In this document: positions 35,452 through 44,793 of the stretch, in pieces
Layout of the letters: each line of letters opens with the position of its first letter
Numbering within the stretch: position 1 is the first letter of the stretch
Origin: CAVYUC01 sp963783085
GTDB taxonomy: Bacteria; Bacteroidota; Bacteroidia; Bacteroidales; Prolixibacteraceae
NCBI GenBank assembly: GCA_963783085.1
Contig: CAWAMJ010000011.1
Coordinates: 157,034 to 221,033, forward strand
Direction: 5' to 3'
Length of the DNA stretch: 64,000 bases
Made by a program: the position numbers and the translations under genes
Notes under the pieces: model-generated
Told to the model about the DNA's origin: nothing
Databases searched by the model: none
Seen by the model: the letters and a program-made list of their open reading frames with translations, nothing else

Positions 35452-36450
35452 ATGGCATTGAACCTTAAAAACCGGAGTTTCCTAAAACTACTCGATTTCA
35501 CTTCCGAAGAAATTCATTTTTTACTTCAGCTTTCGGAATCCCTGAAAAAAGCGAAATATTCAGGCACCGAACAACAGTTGCTAAAAGGTAAAAACATAGC
35601 GTTAATCTTTGAAAAAGCATCAACCAGGACCCGGTGTGCATTCGAGGTTGCGGCTTTTGATCAGGGAGCGCGTGTTACCTGGCTCGGTCCGTCGGGTTCG
35701 CAAATCGGTTACAAGGAATCGATGAAAGACACCGCCCGGGTTTTGGGAAGAATGTATGACGGAATTGAATACCGCGGTTTTGGGCAACAGGTGGTTGAAG
35801 AACTGGCAAAATATGCCGGCGTGCCTGTTTGGAACGGCTTAACCAACGAATTTCATCCCACACAAATTCTGGCCGATTTTTTAACCATGAAAGAACATTG
35901 TGACAAACCACTTTCGCAGGTTAAATTTTGTTACCTCGGCGATGCCCGCAATAATATGGGAAATTCGCTGATGGCAGGCGCCGCCAAACTAGGCATGGAT
36001 TTCAGGGCTGCCGCGCCTAAAGAATGCCAGCCGTTGGTGGGGTTGCAAAACCAGTGCGCGGAAATTGCCAAAGAATCAGGCGCTAAAATTCTTGTTACTG
36101 AAAATGTGGAAGAAGCGGTGAAAGGTTGCGACTTTTTATATACTGATGTTTGGGTTTCTATGGGCGAACCTGATGATGTTTGGGCCGGGCGCATAAAACT
36201 TTTGAAACCTTACCAGGTAAACAGAAAAGTATTGGAATTAACGGGAAACCCGAAGGTTAAATTCCTGCACTGTCTGCCGGCTTTCCACAACCGCGAAACA
36301 AAAGTGGGCGAAGATATTTTCCGGAAATTCGCGCTGGATGCCATGGAAGTTACCGAAGATGTCTTTGAAAGCAAGGCGTCGGTTGTTTTCGACCAGGCGG
36401 AAAACCGGCTTCATACCATTAAAGCAGTTATGGTTGCTACAATAGGTTGA
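35452..36450 (+). CDS. argF: ornithine carbamoyltransferase
   Basis: 332 residues from MALNLKNRSFLKLLDF; an upstream ATG at 35401 would add 17 residues that do not fit the family. Motifs are ASTRTRCAFEVAA (carbamoyl-phosphate binding), NEFHPTQILADF, LGDARNNMGNS, DVWVSMGEPDDVW (ornithine SMG loop) and FLHCLPAFHNRET. It transfers carbamoyl from carbamoyl phosphate to ornithine, or runs catabolically with the neighbouring carbamate kinase. Many Bacteroidota use an acetylornithine carbamoyltransferase instead, but the SMG loop here supports ornithine. Confidence 0.93.
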   Translation: MALNLKNRSFLKLLDFTSEEIHFLLQLSESLKKAKYSGTEQQLLKGKNIALIFEKASTRTRCAFEVAAFDQGARVTWLGPSGSQIGYKESMKDTARVLGRMYDGIEYRGFGQQVVEELAKYAGVPVWNGLTNEFHPTQILADFLTMKEHCDKPLSQVKFCYLGDARNNMGNSLMAGAAKLGMDFRAAAPKECQPLVGLQNQCAEIAKESGAKILVTENVEEAVKGCDFLYTDVWVSMGEPDDVWAGRIKLLKPYQVNRKVLELTGNPKVKFLHCLPAFHNRETKVGEDIFRKFALDAMEVTEDVFESKASVVFDQAENRLHTIKAVMVATIG

Positions 36451-36618
36451 AATCCGCTACCGAATTCTAATTCATAAACAAATTGAATTGCAGTAAACCC
36501 AATGGGCGAATCACCTGTTGTGTTACAATAATATCAGATCCGGGGAGTTTGATGTATATTTATTCCGGTTTCGGAAAATTGTATGGGAATCACAAAAAAA
36601 TCGAAAATTTCTGATTGA

Positions 36619-37725
36619 ATGAAAAAGTTATCAGTTACTGCCAGCTTGCTTCTGGTTTTTTTATGCGCCGTTTCACAGAATTTGGATAGAAACAGGTTGT
36701 TGATTGAACAGAAAAGAAACGAAATGGTGGAACAAATTATTTCGGGAAATAACGAAGCCGCCCTGAATATTCTTCAAAACTTGCAAAAAGAAGCCGATCC
36801 GGATTATGTTATTTTATATCCGCGGGAAGAAATGCTGATTGCCCTGGCTACGCGAAAATTCAAGTGGCTGGCCGACAGTGCAAAACATTACAACAGGCTA
36901 ATATCGGGTAAAGCGAATACTCCGGTATACAACGACTTCCGAAACGCGCTGTACCAATACCTTTTACCGAAAATAAGTGATATTTCAGAAGAACTTGAGA
37001 ATTCAGACTTAGCCGAAGAAGACAAAGCATTGATTCGTATTTACCTACATTTCCTGTTCAGTGATAAAATTTCAGGTTTGAACAGGATTATCCGGGATTA
37101 CCGGAATGAATATCCCAAAACCAGATACATTCACTTTTTAAACAGCATGAGGCGTTTAACGTTAAACAGCCGGGTCAATTTCAACATGGGTTATACGGGC
37201 GACTTTATCGGCATCGGAGAAAATTTATCGGGATACGAACAATTAAATGCCTTACAAGTTGAACTGGATGCCTTTATCCGAAAATTTTACCTGTCGTTAT
37301 ACATCAGCGGCGGTTTCAGCAACGTGAGCCATGGTAATCTGTCCGGCGGGGAAAACGGTTCCGGAATTTCGGCGGGAGAAGGATTAAGCAGTCAAAAATA
37401 CGGAGCAAAACTGGGGAAGGTAATCGTTTCGAAACGAAACTTCAAATTCTATCCATATTTGTCGGTTGGCGGATTCGAACTTACATCACCAACCGCGTTC
37501 GGAGAAAATAAAATCCTGTCCAGCACTTCGTTATTTGCCGGGGCAGGCACATCATGCGACGTAGTATTGAGCAGATGGAAACCGAACCACATGTATGCCC
37601 CCGAAGGTTATTTTTTCATTCGACCGAAAATAGGCTACAACCGTTTCCTAACACAAAACAGCTTAATCAAAAACGACTTTTATTTTTCGGTATCACTGGG
37701 AGTCAGCATCGGTCCGAAACTGTAG
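36619..37725 (+). CDS. secreted protein with C-terminal beta-barrel-like region, unknown function
   Basis: 368 residues with signal MKKLSVTASLLLVFLCAVSQ. The first half is helical, with repeat-like helices (ALNILQNLQKEADPDYVI, LIALATRKFKWLADSAKHY) similar to TPR-type folds. The second half (from about residue 190) alternates aromatic and polar residues (YLSLYISGGFSN, FKFYPYLSVGGFEL, FYFSVSLGVSIGPKL), as in outer-membrane barrels. I do not recognise a named family. It ends at a strong bidirectional terminator. Confidence 0.75.
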   Translation: MKKLSVTASLLLVFLCAVSQNLDRNRLLIEQKRNEMVEQIISGNNEAALNILQNLQKEADPDYVILYPREEMLIALATRKFKWLADSAKHYNRLISGKANTPVYNDFRNALYQYLLPKISDISEELENSDLAEEDKALIRIYLHFLFSDKISGLNRIIRDYRNEYPKTRYIHFLNSMRRLTLNSRVNFNMGYTGDFIGIGENLSGYEQLNALQVELDAFIRKFYLSLYISGGFSNVSHGNLSGGENGSGISAGEGLSSQKYGAKLGKVIVSKRNFKFYPYLSVGGFELTSPTAFGENKILSSTSLFAGAGTSCDVVLSRWKPNHMYAPEGYFFIRPKIGYNRFLTQNSLIKNDFYFSVSLGVSIGPKL

Positions 37726-37736
37726 GTATTGATTAT

Positions 37737-37787
37737 AAAAAGCAGTTCCCGGTTTATTGAGAAACAAAACCGGGAACTGCTTTTTTT
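37737..37787. terminator. bidirectional intrinsic terminator
   Basis: GCAGTTCCCGGTTT (37742-37755) pairs perfectly with AAACCGGGAACTGC (37767-37780). TTTTTTT follows on the plus strand and AAAAA precedes it. It serves both the plus-strand gene ending at 37725 and the minus-strand gene ending at 37795. Confidence 0.9.
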
Positions 37788-37794
37788 GAGGCAA

Positions 37795-38289
37795 TTAAAG
37801 TACGATTGTCACACCAAGTTTTCCCCCGGAATACGTACCGCCACCGAATTCGAGATTGACAGCAAAATTATCGTTGATGTAATAACGGCCACCAATTTGA
37901 CCGGCCAGATAAATTCCCGACCCTTTGTACCAGTTGTAATTCATGTTGTTGTTCGACCAAATGGAGTAACCAAGGGTTAATCCGCCGTATAAATCCCACT
38001 GCGATGGAATTTCGAGCAATTCGTTAAAATGATAATTGCCGAATCCGGCGATAGTGGTAATCGAAGGACTGTAAACCGAGTACTTGTTATATTTCCGGTA
38101 GCTGAATTCACCGCCCACCGAAAAATTATTTTCCAACCCGAACTCAATTCCCGCGTAAATGGGCAAACCATAAGTGGATAAACCCACGCCCAAATTCACC
38201 TGAGTTTCACCATCCTGAATCGGTCCCTGAGCTCTTGCTGTAAAAACGATAAAAAGAAATGCGACAAAAACAAAAATTAGTTTTTTCAT
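37795..38289 (-). CDS. small outer-membrane beta-barrel protein
   Basis: 164 residues with signal MKKLIFVFVAFLFIVFTARA. The mature part is Gly/Tyr/Asn-rich with about eight alternating strands (VNLGVGLSTYGLPIYAGIEFGL, YGGLTLGYSIW, IYLAGQIGGRYYINDNFAVNLEFGGG) and ends GGKLGVTIVL, the pattern of OmpA/OmpX-like eight-stranded barrels. The specific role is unknown. Confidence 0.8.
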   Translation of the reverse strand: MKKLIFVFVAFLFIVFTARAQGPIQDGETQVNLGVGLSTYGLPIYAGIEFGLENNFSVGGEFSYRKYNKYSVYSPSITTIAGFGNYHFNELLEIPSQWDLYGGLTLGYSIWSNNNMNYNWYKGSGIYLAGQIGGRYYINDNFAVNLEFGGGTYSGGKLGVTIVL

Positions 38290-38665
38290 AAATCTACTTT
38301 TTAAATTTTATAAGAATTAGTACGATGTATATAACAGCCATCACGAAATGATGTTTGCTGAAAAGCCCTGTTTAAAAGAAAATCTGGCAATATTCAGAAC
38401 ATCATAATCGTTTTTGCAATTCCATTTGCGATGGATTCGGACGAAGTCCGTATTTCTCCTGTTATCTCCGGAAAAAAAGAACGGTTAATTAAGAAAACAA
38501 ATTGAAAACCTGTTGGTTTATCTTTATGAAGGACAACAGGAAATCTCATTATCAACAAGTTGAAAACAGAGGTTTCTTTTCTGTTTTCGCCGGTAAGCTG
38601 ATTTCCGGATTAAGGAATGGCTCTTCCGTTGTACACCAAACGGCATTGGGCACAACAACCAAAAC
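38290..38665. other. 376-base intergenic region without a recognised gene
   Basis: This lies between divergent genes, so it must hold two promoters, but I see no clear TAnnTTTG box. A small hairpin GGACGAAGTCC is at about 38439-38449. A minus-strand reading frame that enters from the ATP-grasp gene has no coding character. Confidence 0.5.
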
Positions 38666-39691
38666 ATGCGAATAATAATCATATACAACGAAGATTTCGA
38701 TAATGTAATCAGCAAGTTCGGCATACAGAACCAGGAACTGTACAGCAAAAAAACCATTGAACAAATTAAATCTGTCTTCACAAATCATGGTTTTGAAGTG
38801 CAATTGCTCGATGGAAACCTGGACATGTTTGAACAACTTCGCGGGATCAACAGACAATCCGATCGAATTCCATTCGTATTTAACCGCTCTTACGGAATCC
38901 AGGGCGAAAACCGGTATTCGCATATTCCGTCGATATTCGAAATGCTCGGCCTGCCCTATTTTGGTTCCGGTCCTTTTGGGCATACGCTGGCGCTCGATAA
39001 AATTGTGTCGAAAATCATCATGAATAACCTTGGGATTCCCTCGCCGGAATACTGGCAGTTTTATTCGCCTGAAGATTTTAACCAGAATGTCAGATTTCCG
39101 GTTATTATCAAGCCTGTGATGGAAGCCGGCTCCATTGGATTGAAAGTTGTAAACAACAAAGCCGATTTGAGAAAAGAGGTAACGAAAATGCTTGATGAAT
39201 TGCATCAGGGAATATTTGCCGAACGTTTTATCAGCGGACGCGAATTTGTTTTGGGCCTTGTGGGAAACGGAGACAACATCGAATGCCTGCCGCTTCTGGA
39301 AATCGACATGGAAGGTAATCCTGACGATATTCAAACCCAATACGAAAAAATAAACGAACCAAAACAAAAACATACTCCCGACGATATCCCAAAGGAAACC
39401 ATTCAAAAGCTGGAAAATGATGCAAAACGTTTGTTCAGGCTCCTGCGATTGAAAGATTATGCACGGATTGACATGAGAATGGATAAAAAAGGAAATTTTT
39501 ATTTTTTGGAAATCAATTCGATGGCGAGCCTTGGTGAAAATTCGTCATTCATTGCAAGTGCAAGAGCAGCCGGTTATACTTACGATGAAATAATCATGAA
39601 GCTGTTTGATGTTGCAGTAAGCAAATATTTTGTTGAAAACCAGAAATTAAAAGTACGTTATGAAACCATTCGTAAAAAGAACAGAAGATAA
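38666..39691 (+). CDS. D-alanine-D-alanine ligase-like ATP-grasp enzyme
   Basis: 341 residues. The ATP-grasp fold is seen from LALDKIVSKIIMNNLGIPSPEYW (first nucleotide strand), VIIKPVMEAGSIGLKVV (phosphate loop), IFAERFISGREFVLGLVGN and YARIDMRMDKKGNFYFLEINSMASLGENSSF (the metal-binding Asp/Glu/Asn triad). It resembles D-Ala-D-Ala ligases but is probably not Ddl, since it lies in an operon with a gamma-glutamyltransferase and an N-formylglutamate amidohydrolase. It may ligate amino acids or peptides. Its last 32 bases overlap the next gene in another frame. Confidence 0.85.
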   Translation: MRIIIIYNEDFDNVISKFGIQNQELYSKKTIEQIKSVFTNHGFEVQLLDGNLDMFEQLRGINRQSDRIPFVFNRSYGIQGENRYSHIPSIFEMLGLPYFGSGPFGHTLALDKIVSKIIMNNLGIPSPEYWQFYSPEDFNQNVRFPVIIKPVMEAGSIGLKVVNNKADLRKEVTKMLDELHQGIFAERFISGREFVLGLVGNGDNIECLPLLEIDMEGNPDDIQTQYEKINEPKQKHTPDDIPKETIQKLENDAKRLFRLLRLKDYARIDMRMDKKGNFYFLEINSMASLGENSSFIASARAAGYTYDEIIMKLFDVAVSKYFVENQKLKVRYETIRKKNRR

Positions 39692-41297
39692 TTTTGAACC
39701 TTCAGATGACGGAAAGTGTTCAGTGGCGGAGAATGCAATGGTCAGCACGGCTTCGAAACAAGCTACACTCGCTGGAGTGGAAGCCTTAAAAAAAGGAGGA
39801 AACGCTGTGGATGCAGCTGTGGCTGCGGCGTTGGCGCTTGGTGTTTCCGAACCGCAGGGAAGTGGTTTTGGCGGGCAAACGATGATTATGCTTTCGCAAA
39901 ACGGAAAATCCACAGCTATCGACGGTTCATCGCGGGCGCCTTCGCTGGCACATGTTTCAGCGCTTACCGAAAACGACCGCTCAGTGGGATACCGCGCTAC
40001 AACAGTACCCGGCACCCTGGCCACGCTGGCTTATGCGTCCCGAAAGTACGGCACATTACCCTGGGAAACGTTGCTGGAACCTGCAATAAAAACTGCTGAA
40101 GAAGGATTCCCGGTTACGAATCTTCAACATACATTGCAAAAACGGGAAGTTATAAATTTTGAGAAGGTTGATTCACGTTCCGGTGCGAGATATTTTCTGA
40201 AAGACAATAAACCCTACGAAGCGGGTGAAATTTTCAAACAACCCGATTTGGCAAAGATGCTGAAAAGACTGGCAAACAAAGGAGTTGAAGATTTCTACAA
40301 TGGAAAAATCGCCAAAATGATTGATGCCGATATGCGCGAAAACGGAGGTTTGCTGCGTTACGACGACCTCAATTTAATTCCATGGCCGGTGGAACGCAAA
40401 CCGCTTTCGGCCAGTTACCGGGGGCTTCGAATCGACACTATGCCTCCGCCCGGTGCAGGAAAACCACTGCTGTTCGTCCTTTCGATGCTCGATATGGTGC
40501 CACAGGATTTTGAATTTAAAGAGCCGTTTCTGAAAGATTTGTTATTAATACATTTAATTCGAAGAGCCCTTTTGGAGAGAGACGGAAAACCATTTCATCC
40601 ACTTTTTTCATCGCTCATCGATAATGAAGTGGACATGTTGAATCCGCAGTATATAAAGAAAACAATGGAAGAAATTCTGGAAAAGCTGGATATTATGTTG
40701 TATCCTGCGATACCCACTTACGACGAAAGTTCCGGGGAAACCACACACCTTTCGGTGATCGACAAAGACGGAACGGCTGTCAGCCTCACGCAATCGGTTG
40801 AACGCGTTTATGGCAGCAAAGCAGCAGCCGAAGGACTGGGATTTCTGTACAACAACTACCTTTATGATTTTGATTACAACAAGCCGGAACACCCGTTTTA
40901 CCTGCGGCCCAATCACGTTCCATGGGCAACAGTTTCTCCGACGTTGGTTTACAACGACGATAAAATCTGGATAGCCATCGGAAGCCCCGGAAGCGAACGG
41001 GTACTTTCTGCGCTCACACAATTTATGGTAAACATTACGGAACTGGGAATGTCGGTTGGCGAATCGATGAAAGCGCCGAGGTTACATTGTTCCATGGGAG
41101 GCCTGGTTAGTTTGGAAGCCCAGCGTTTTCCGGAAGGGTTAACGACTTATCTGGAGAAAAAAGGTTACCGAATCCGTGAACTCGAGCCGTATGCTTTTTA
41201 CATCGGAGCATTGCATGGCGTGTTAAAAAAACACGACAATTCAGGTTTTCAAGGCATCGCCGATGTTCGGCGCGACGGGTTAGCCGCGGGAATATAA
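39660..41297 (+). CDS. gamma-glutamyltransferase family protein, apparently cytoplasmic
   Basis: 545 residues. The Ntn-hydrolase nucleophile is Thr361 in ETTHLSVIDKDG, the site where the precursor is cut into two subunits. Other family segments are MVSTASKQATLAGVEALKKGGNAVDAAVAAALALGVSEPQGSGFGG and the glycine loop GSPGSERVLSALTQF. No signal peptide is seen, unlike periplasmic enzymes for glutathione breakdown, so the substrate is probably an intracellular gamma-glutamyl compound. Gene overlap with the ATP-grasp ligase implies tight co-expression. Cephalosporin-acylase-like activity is an alternative. Confidence 0.9.
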   Translation: MKPFVKRTEDNFEPSDDGKCSVAENAMVSTASKQATLAGVEALKKGGNAVDAAVAAALALGVSEPQGSGFGGQTMIMLSQNGKSTAIDGSSRAPSLAHVSALTENDRSVGYRATTVPGTLATLAYASRKYGTLPWETLLEPAIKTAEEGFPVTNLQHTLQKREVINFEKVDSRSGARYFLKDNKPYEAGEIFKQPDLAKMLKRLANKGVEDFYNGKIAKMIDADMRENGGLLRYDDLNLIPWPVERKPLSASYRGLRIDTMPPPGAGKPLLFVLSMLDMVPQDFEFKEPFLKDLLLIHLIRRALLERDGKPFHPLFSSLIDNEVDMLNPQYIKKTMEEILEKLDIMLYPAIPTYDESSGETTHLSVIDKDGTAVSLTQSVERVYGSKAAAEGLGFLYNNYLYDFDYNKPEHPFYLRPNHVPWATVSPTLVYNDDKIWIAIGSPGSERVLSALTQFMVNITELGMSVGESMKAPRLHCSMGGLVSLEAQRFPEGLTTYLEKKGYRIRELEPYAFYIGALHGVLKKHDNSGFQGIADVRRDGLAAGI

Positions 41298-41309
41298 AAA
41301 TCAACAGTT

Positions 41310-42077
41310 ATGAAAAAACCATATCCGCTGCTGATTTCAATTCCTCACGGAGGGGACATAATTCCGCCGGAAGTGGAAGGAAAACTTCGGCTGGATAAAA
41401 AAGATTTAATTGAAGATTCCGACGCTTTTACGCGGCAAATTTACAACATCGAAGAAACTGCCAGAAAAGTAATTTGCGCCGGTATTTTGCGTGCGGTGGT
41501 TGACCCGAGCCGGCCCCCGAACGATTTACCGCCTGCCAATCCCGACGGCGTAGTGAAAAGCCACACGTGCTACAATAAAAAAATTTATTACAACGGATAT
41601 CACAAAGATGCGCACTTGATTGATAAATTGCTGACCAAATATTACGACGACTACCACCGCCGGATTCAGCAGGAGGTCCGGCGCAGTGACATTCAAATTG
41701 CATTCGATTGTCACACAATGGCTGCCACAGCTCCCGATATTGCACCTGACCCGGGACAAAACCGACCGGTGGTAAATCTGGGCAACTACCACGGGAAAGC
41801 CTGCGATTTTGAAACTACGGAAAAGCTGGCAGCCGCTTTCCGCGAAATTTTCAGGTTAAACAGTTTACAGGCGACCATTAACAAACCATTTTCCGGTGGC
41901 TACATCACCCGAAAATATGGAAACCACCCGCTCCCGTGGATTCAGATTGAGATGAACCGCTGCCTTTATCTCGACGATCGCTGGTTTAATCCCGAAGAAA
42001 TGAAAATCAATGAAAACCGGCTGAAAGTGTTGAATACAAGGTTTGAACGTGTTGTGGAACTATTTTTCGAAAGTTGA
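41310..42077 (+). CDS. N-formylglutamate amidohydrolase family protein
   Basis: 255 residues. It starts with the family motif LLISIPHGGDIIPPEV; zinc-binding and catalytic segments are IAFDCHTMAATAPDIAPDPG, VNLGNYHGKAC, FSGGYITRKYG and WIQIEMNRCLYLD. Known members split N-formylglutamate to formate and glutamate in histidine degradation. No hut genes are nearby, so the substrate here may be an N-acyl-glutamate or peptide linked to the two upstream genes. It follows the gamma-glutamyltransferase by 12 bases. Confidence 0.88.
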   Translation: MKKPYPLLISIPHGGDIIPPEVEGKLRLDKKDLIEDSDAFTRQIYNIEETARKVICAGILRAVVDPSRPPNDLPPANPDGVVKSHTCYNKKIYYNGYHKDAHLIDKLLTKYYDDYHRRIQQEVRRSDIQIAFDCHTMAATAPDIAPDPGQNRPVVNLGNYHGKACDFETTEKLAAAFREIFRLNSLQATINKPFSGGYITRKYGNHPLPWIQIEMNRCLYLDDRWFNPEEMKINENRLKVLNTRFERVVELFFES

Positions 42078-42226
42078 TGAATACTCCTCAATTTTCCACA
42101 AAGGTCATTCGCAATAATACGGTTGGCGGAAAATTAAGTATTTACGCCAATCGTATTTTTCATGGAATGTTTTGTAAATAAATTTACTTTTTACAAGCAA
42201 CTCGTTTCAACCAAACAACAAAATGG

Positions 42227-43159
42227 CTACTTCATGTTCATAATAATTTTTCCTGACTGAACACCGGTGATTTCAAATCGTCCATTTAGTTTTTTATCGA
42301 TTTCAGTGGCAAGCTGATCGGTACTGCTGGTATGCATTACAGAATATACTGCAGTGTTATCGGAGAAACTGGCAAGTTCAGCCTTGGTGACATCTGAATT
42401 TCCTGTAATCGAGTTAAGCAAAGCATTTTTTTGTGAAAACGAGACATTATTTACAACCAAAGTGGAAACGTTGGAATTTAACTCATCTTCCGACGGAAGT
42501 GGAATATTATCCATTTCGTCGGCAAGGTATTCTGTGGCTTGAATTATTCCTTTCTCAAGGGCATCGGCTACTGCCGGATTTGCATCTGAATTGTGGGCCA
42601 GAAAACTGACTCTAAATGATTTTGCTTTTGTACTTTCTGTGTTGATGCTCGTTGATTTTAATATTTCGCGTGTACGTGGATTTATGATTTTTAAAATAAA
42701 CCCGATTTTCGCCTTTTTTACAGAACCTCCGATTCCTAAAATCTTCGTGCCGGTAGTAGCATCGTTGTATTCCGTAACTTCGCCTGTCACAACAATTTGT
42801 GCTAGTTTCATTTTACCTTTTTCCACTCCGGTAGCTGCATTAAAATATTCTGAATTTGAGGCGTCAATTTCATTCGTCATATCCGAAAGGTTCTTTTGTT
42901 CCTCGAGCACATTAAAACAATTGACTTCGCTGAGCGCGTTCGTTAACATTGTGCTCATATTTTCACCTAAAACCGAGGGAGCATTGGACGCTGTTGCCGA
43001 GAATCGGGCAACTGTAACACGAATACGTTCGTCGAGTGGCAGGTCGTCGCATTTTTCTTTAATGGCTTCCATCCGAACTTCTACATCAGACCTTTCATCT
43101 TCTGATATTTGGGCATTCACCAACTGAACGAATGCAAACATTCCATACGCAACTGTCAT
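42227..43159 (-). CDS. CsgG/HfaB-like secretion lipoprotein-family protein
   Basis: 310 residues from the ATG at 43159. The CsgG fold is visible in ERIRVTVARFSATA, LGENMSTMLTNALSEVNCFNVLEEQKNLSDM, VVTGEVTEYNDATTG and KAKIGFILKIINPRTREIL. CsgG forms the curli secretion pore, but many homologues have other roles. No lipobox Cys is seen; the exported region ends at VNAQ. Upstream, in the same frame, the sequence reads ATG-TAA-AAG-CTA-CTA-CTA-ATG, so what looks like a normal MKKLLLMTVAYG signal is broken at codon 2 and the start used leaves no basic residues. It lies after the T9SS gene on the same strand. Confidence 0.8.
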   Translation of the reverse strand: MTVAYGMFAFVQLVNAQISEDERSDVEVRMEAIKEKCDDLPLDERIRVTVARFSATASNAPSVLGENMSTMLTNALSEVNCFNVLEEQKNLSDMTNEIDASNSEYFNAATGVEKGKMKLAQIVVTGEVTEYNDATTGTKILGIGGSVKKAKIGFILKIINPRTREILKSTSINTESTKAKSFRVSFLAHNSDANPAVADALEKGIIQATEYLADEMDNIPLPSEDELNSNVSTLVVNNVSFSQKNALLNSITGNSDVTKAELASFSDNTAVYSVMHTSSTDQLATEIDKKLNGRFEITGVQSGKIIMNMK

Positions 43160-43204
43160 TAGTAGTAGCTTTTACATATCAATAACTTTTAATTTATTAG
43201 ACTT

Positions 43205-44479
43205 TTATTTACGAATTAATTTCTTACTTACTATCAAGCCTTTAGACTGCAAAACAATAAAGTACATCCCACGGGGAATTTCATGTAGATTCATCTCCAA
43301 TTCGTCTGTTTGATAATTTTTAGAGTATACTAACTTCCCGGTTGCGCTTAAAAGATTTAGTGTAAATGCTTCTATTTGGCTATTAACCACTTTAATCTTT
43401 ACGAAGTCATTTGCGGGGTTTGGATAAATTAAAAAGTTACTGGCAGCGGCTTCTTTATCAGAAATTCCGGTAACGCCAGTTACGGTTAGCATCACCTGGA
43501 CACTGTCGCTTTCGCCGGCCAAATCGCTTGTCTTCAGCCAGAAATTGTAATTTCCTGAATATCCTGAAATCGGCGAAAAAGAGAGCAGTGAATGAGTTTC
43601 CCAATCAGTAAAATCAAATATATCGACATTGTCAGCATTTGTTATTGCATACGCCAGACTGTCGCCAAAATTTAAATCTTCATCGGTAAATAACGAATCC
43701 ATTGATAATTCCATTACCTGATTAACCGAAACCGAAATATCCAGTAAATCTTTTTTTCTCTCCGGCGAATGGTTCATCATTAAATTTACATTCGACAGGT
43801 AAGCAGAAAATCCACGAACAGCCCTATTATTCTGTGCGTAAAATTCGATGGTGTAATTATCATCAAGATTCAGACCGGCGACGGATGCCATGATGGTAGA
43901 ATCCACATTTTTTCGGGCCGGATCAACTAACGCTGTCATCCAGGTACTTTCAAAATTATCGTTGTAAATCCGATAAAAGATGTTTTCAATTTTTGCTGTA
44001 TCGGGTTTACTAATTACAAACGATCGTTGCGCTGGCAGCGACCACACTCCTAATTTGTTTTTTGCCCGCATGTAAATATTATGAATTCCCGGTTCCATCC
44101 CTGCAATATCAAAAAGCAGGGTGCTATCCAAATCATTGGTGCCGTTTGATAATGTTATCATTTCGCCTTCGCCCTCTTTTACAAATTCATCGATGGAATA
44201 TTCCATCGCCACTATACCTTCTGTAACGGGCGATTCCGGAATATAGAACGAGCGTTCGGCAGCGAATGACCAGACATCGTTTTCGTTCATTGCACGGAAA
44301 TGAATGGTGTGATTGCCAGGATCCAGTGAAGAAATGTCGATGTTAAAATCAGTATCCAGTTCATTTGAGTCACCGGAAATATCAATTGCGGTTCCTTTTC
44401 CTTCTGCCACAAAACCGTCGATGCTGTATTCGAGCCGTGTAATGTTTTGCGCGGAGACAGTAGTTGCTATTGCCGCCAT
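43205..44479 (-). CDS. type IX secretion (Por) cargo protein with repeated Ig-like modules
   Basis: 424 residues. The last about 80 residues are the type A sorting domain (NFLIYPNPANDFVKIKVV ... GMYFIVLQSKGLIVSKKLIRK), so export by the type IX system to the surface is expected. Two modules of about 75 residues repeat near the N-terminus (ITRLEYSIDGFVAEGKG...VWSFAAERSF and IVAMEYSIDEFVKEGEG...VWSLPAQRSF). A cadherin-like segment follows before the sorting domain. The signal starts MAAIATTVSAQ; upstream in-frame codons HLILL follow a TAG, so the usual Lys-containing start is missing. It probably forms an operon with the CsgG-like gene. Confidence 0.85.
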   Translation of the reverse strand: MAAIATTVSAQNITRLEYSIDGFVAEGKGTAIDISGDSNELDTDFNIDISSLDPGNHTIHFRAMNENDVWSFAAERSFYIPESPVTEGIVAMEYSIDEFVKEGEGEMITLSNGTNDLDSTLLFDIAGMEPGIHNIYMRAKNKLGVWSLPAQRSFVISKPDTAKIENIFYRIYNDNFESTWMTALVDPARKNVDSTIMASVAGLNLDDNYTIEFYAQNNRAVRGFSAYLSNVNLMMNHSPERKKDLLDISVSVNQVMELSMDSLFTDEDLNFGDSLAYAITNADNVDIFDFTDWETHSLLSFSPISGYSGNYNFWLKTSDLAGESDSVQVMLTVTGVTGISDKEAAASNFLIYPNPANDFVKIKVVNSQIEAFTLNLLSATGKLVYSKNYQTDELEMNLHEIPRGMYFIVLQSKGLIVSKKLIRK

Positions 44480-44657
44480 TAAGAGAATTAAATGCTAAAG
44501 CTGAAAAAGACTCTGAAAAGGTTAAACACCGGGCTAAAGCGCCGGTGTAAAAAATGTTTGTTCGATGGTTTATCGTGGAATTTGTCGTACACCCTTTATT
44601 CCTTTATCGGCTTAATCTTGCAATTTTCTGATATCTTCTGAATAAAAAAAGAAAATC

Positions 44658-44734
44658 TGTACAACAAAAAAACAGCCTCTTGAGCTGCTTCTTTTGCCGT
44701 GACGATCCCGAGTGCTCGGGAAACTCGCGACCTC
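44658..44734 (-). repeat. partial duplicate of the tRNA-Asp 3' part and its terminator
   Basis: TGTACAACAAAAAAACAGCCTC... to ...CTCGCGACCTC repeats 44755-44823, which covers the tRNA terminator, the acceptor 3' strand and the T arm. In the duplicate the T loop is replaced by an insertion containing CCCGAGTGCTCGGG, and the anticodon and D arms are absent. It is not a functional tRNA. The rest of 44480-44660 holds only a hairpin (ACACCGG...CCGGTGT, about 44526-44548). Confidence 0.7.
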
Positions 44735-44762
44735 GTTACACAACAACCCGATATTGTACAAC

Positions 44763-44790
44763 AAAAAAGCAGCCTCTTGAGCTGCTTCTT
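44763..44790 (-). terminator. terminator of tRNA-Asp
   Basis: On the minus strand AGCAGC pairs with GCTGCT around TCAAGAG, followed by TTTTTT. It lies a few bases beyond the tRNA 3' end. Confidence 0.75.
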
Positions 44791-44793
44791 TTG

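Noticed and set aside
38552..39406. 284-codon open frame on the minus strand
   Set aside because: It is antisense to the ATP-grasp gene, which has clear motifs; the composition (many Phe, His, Arg) is that of a shadow frame.
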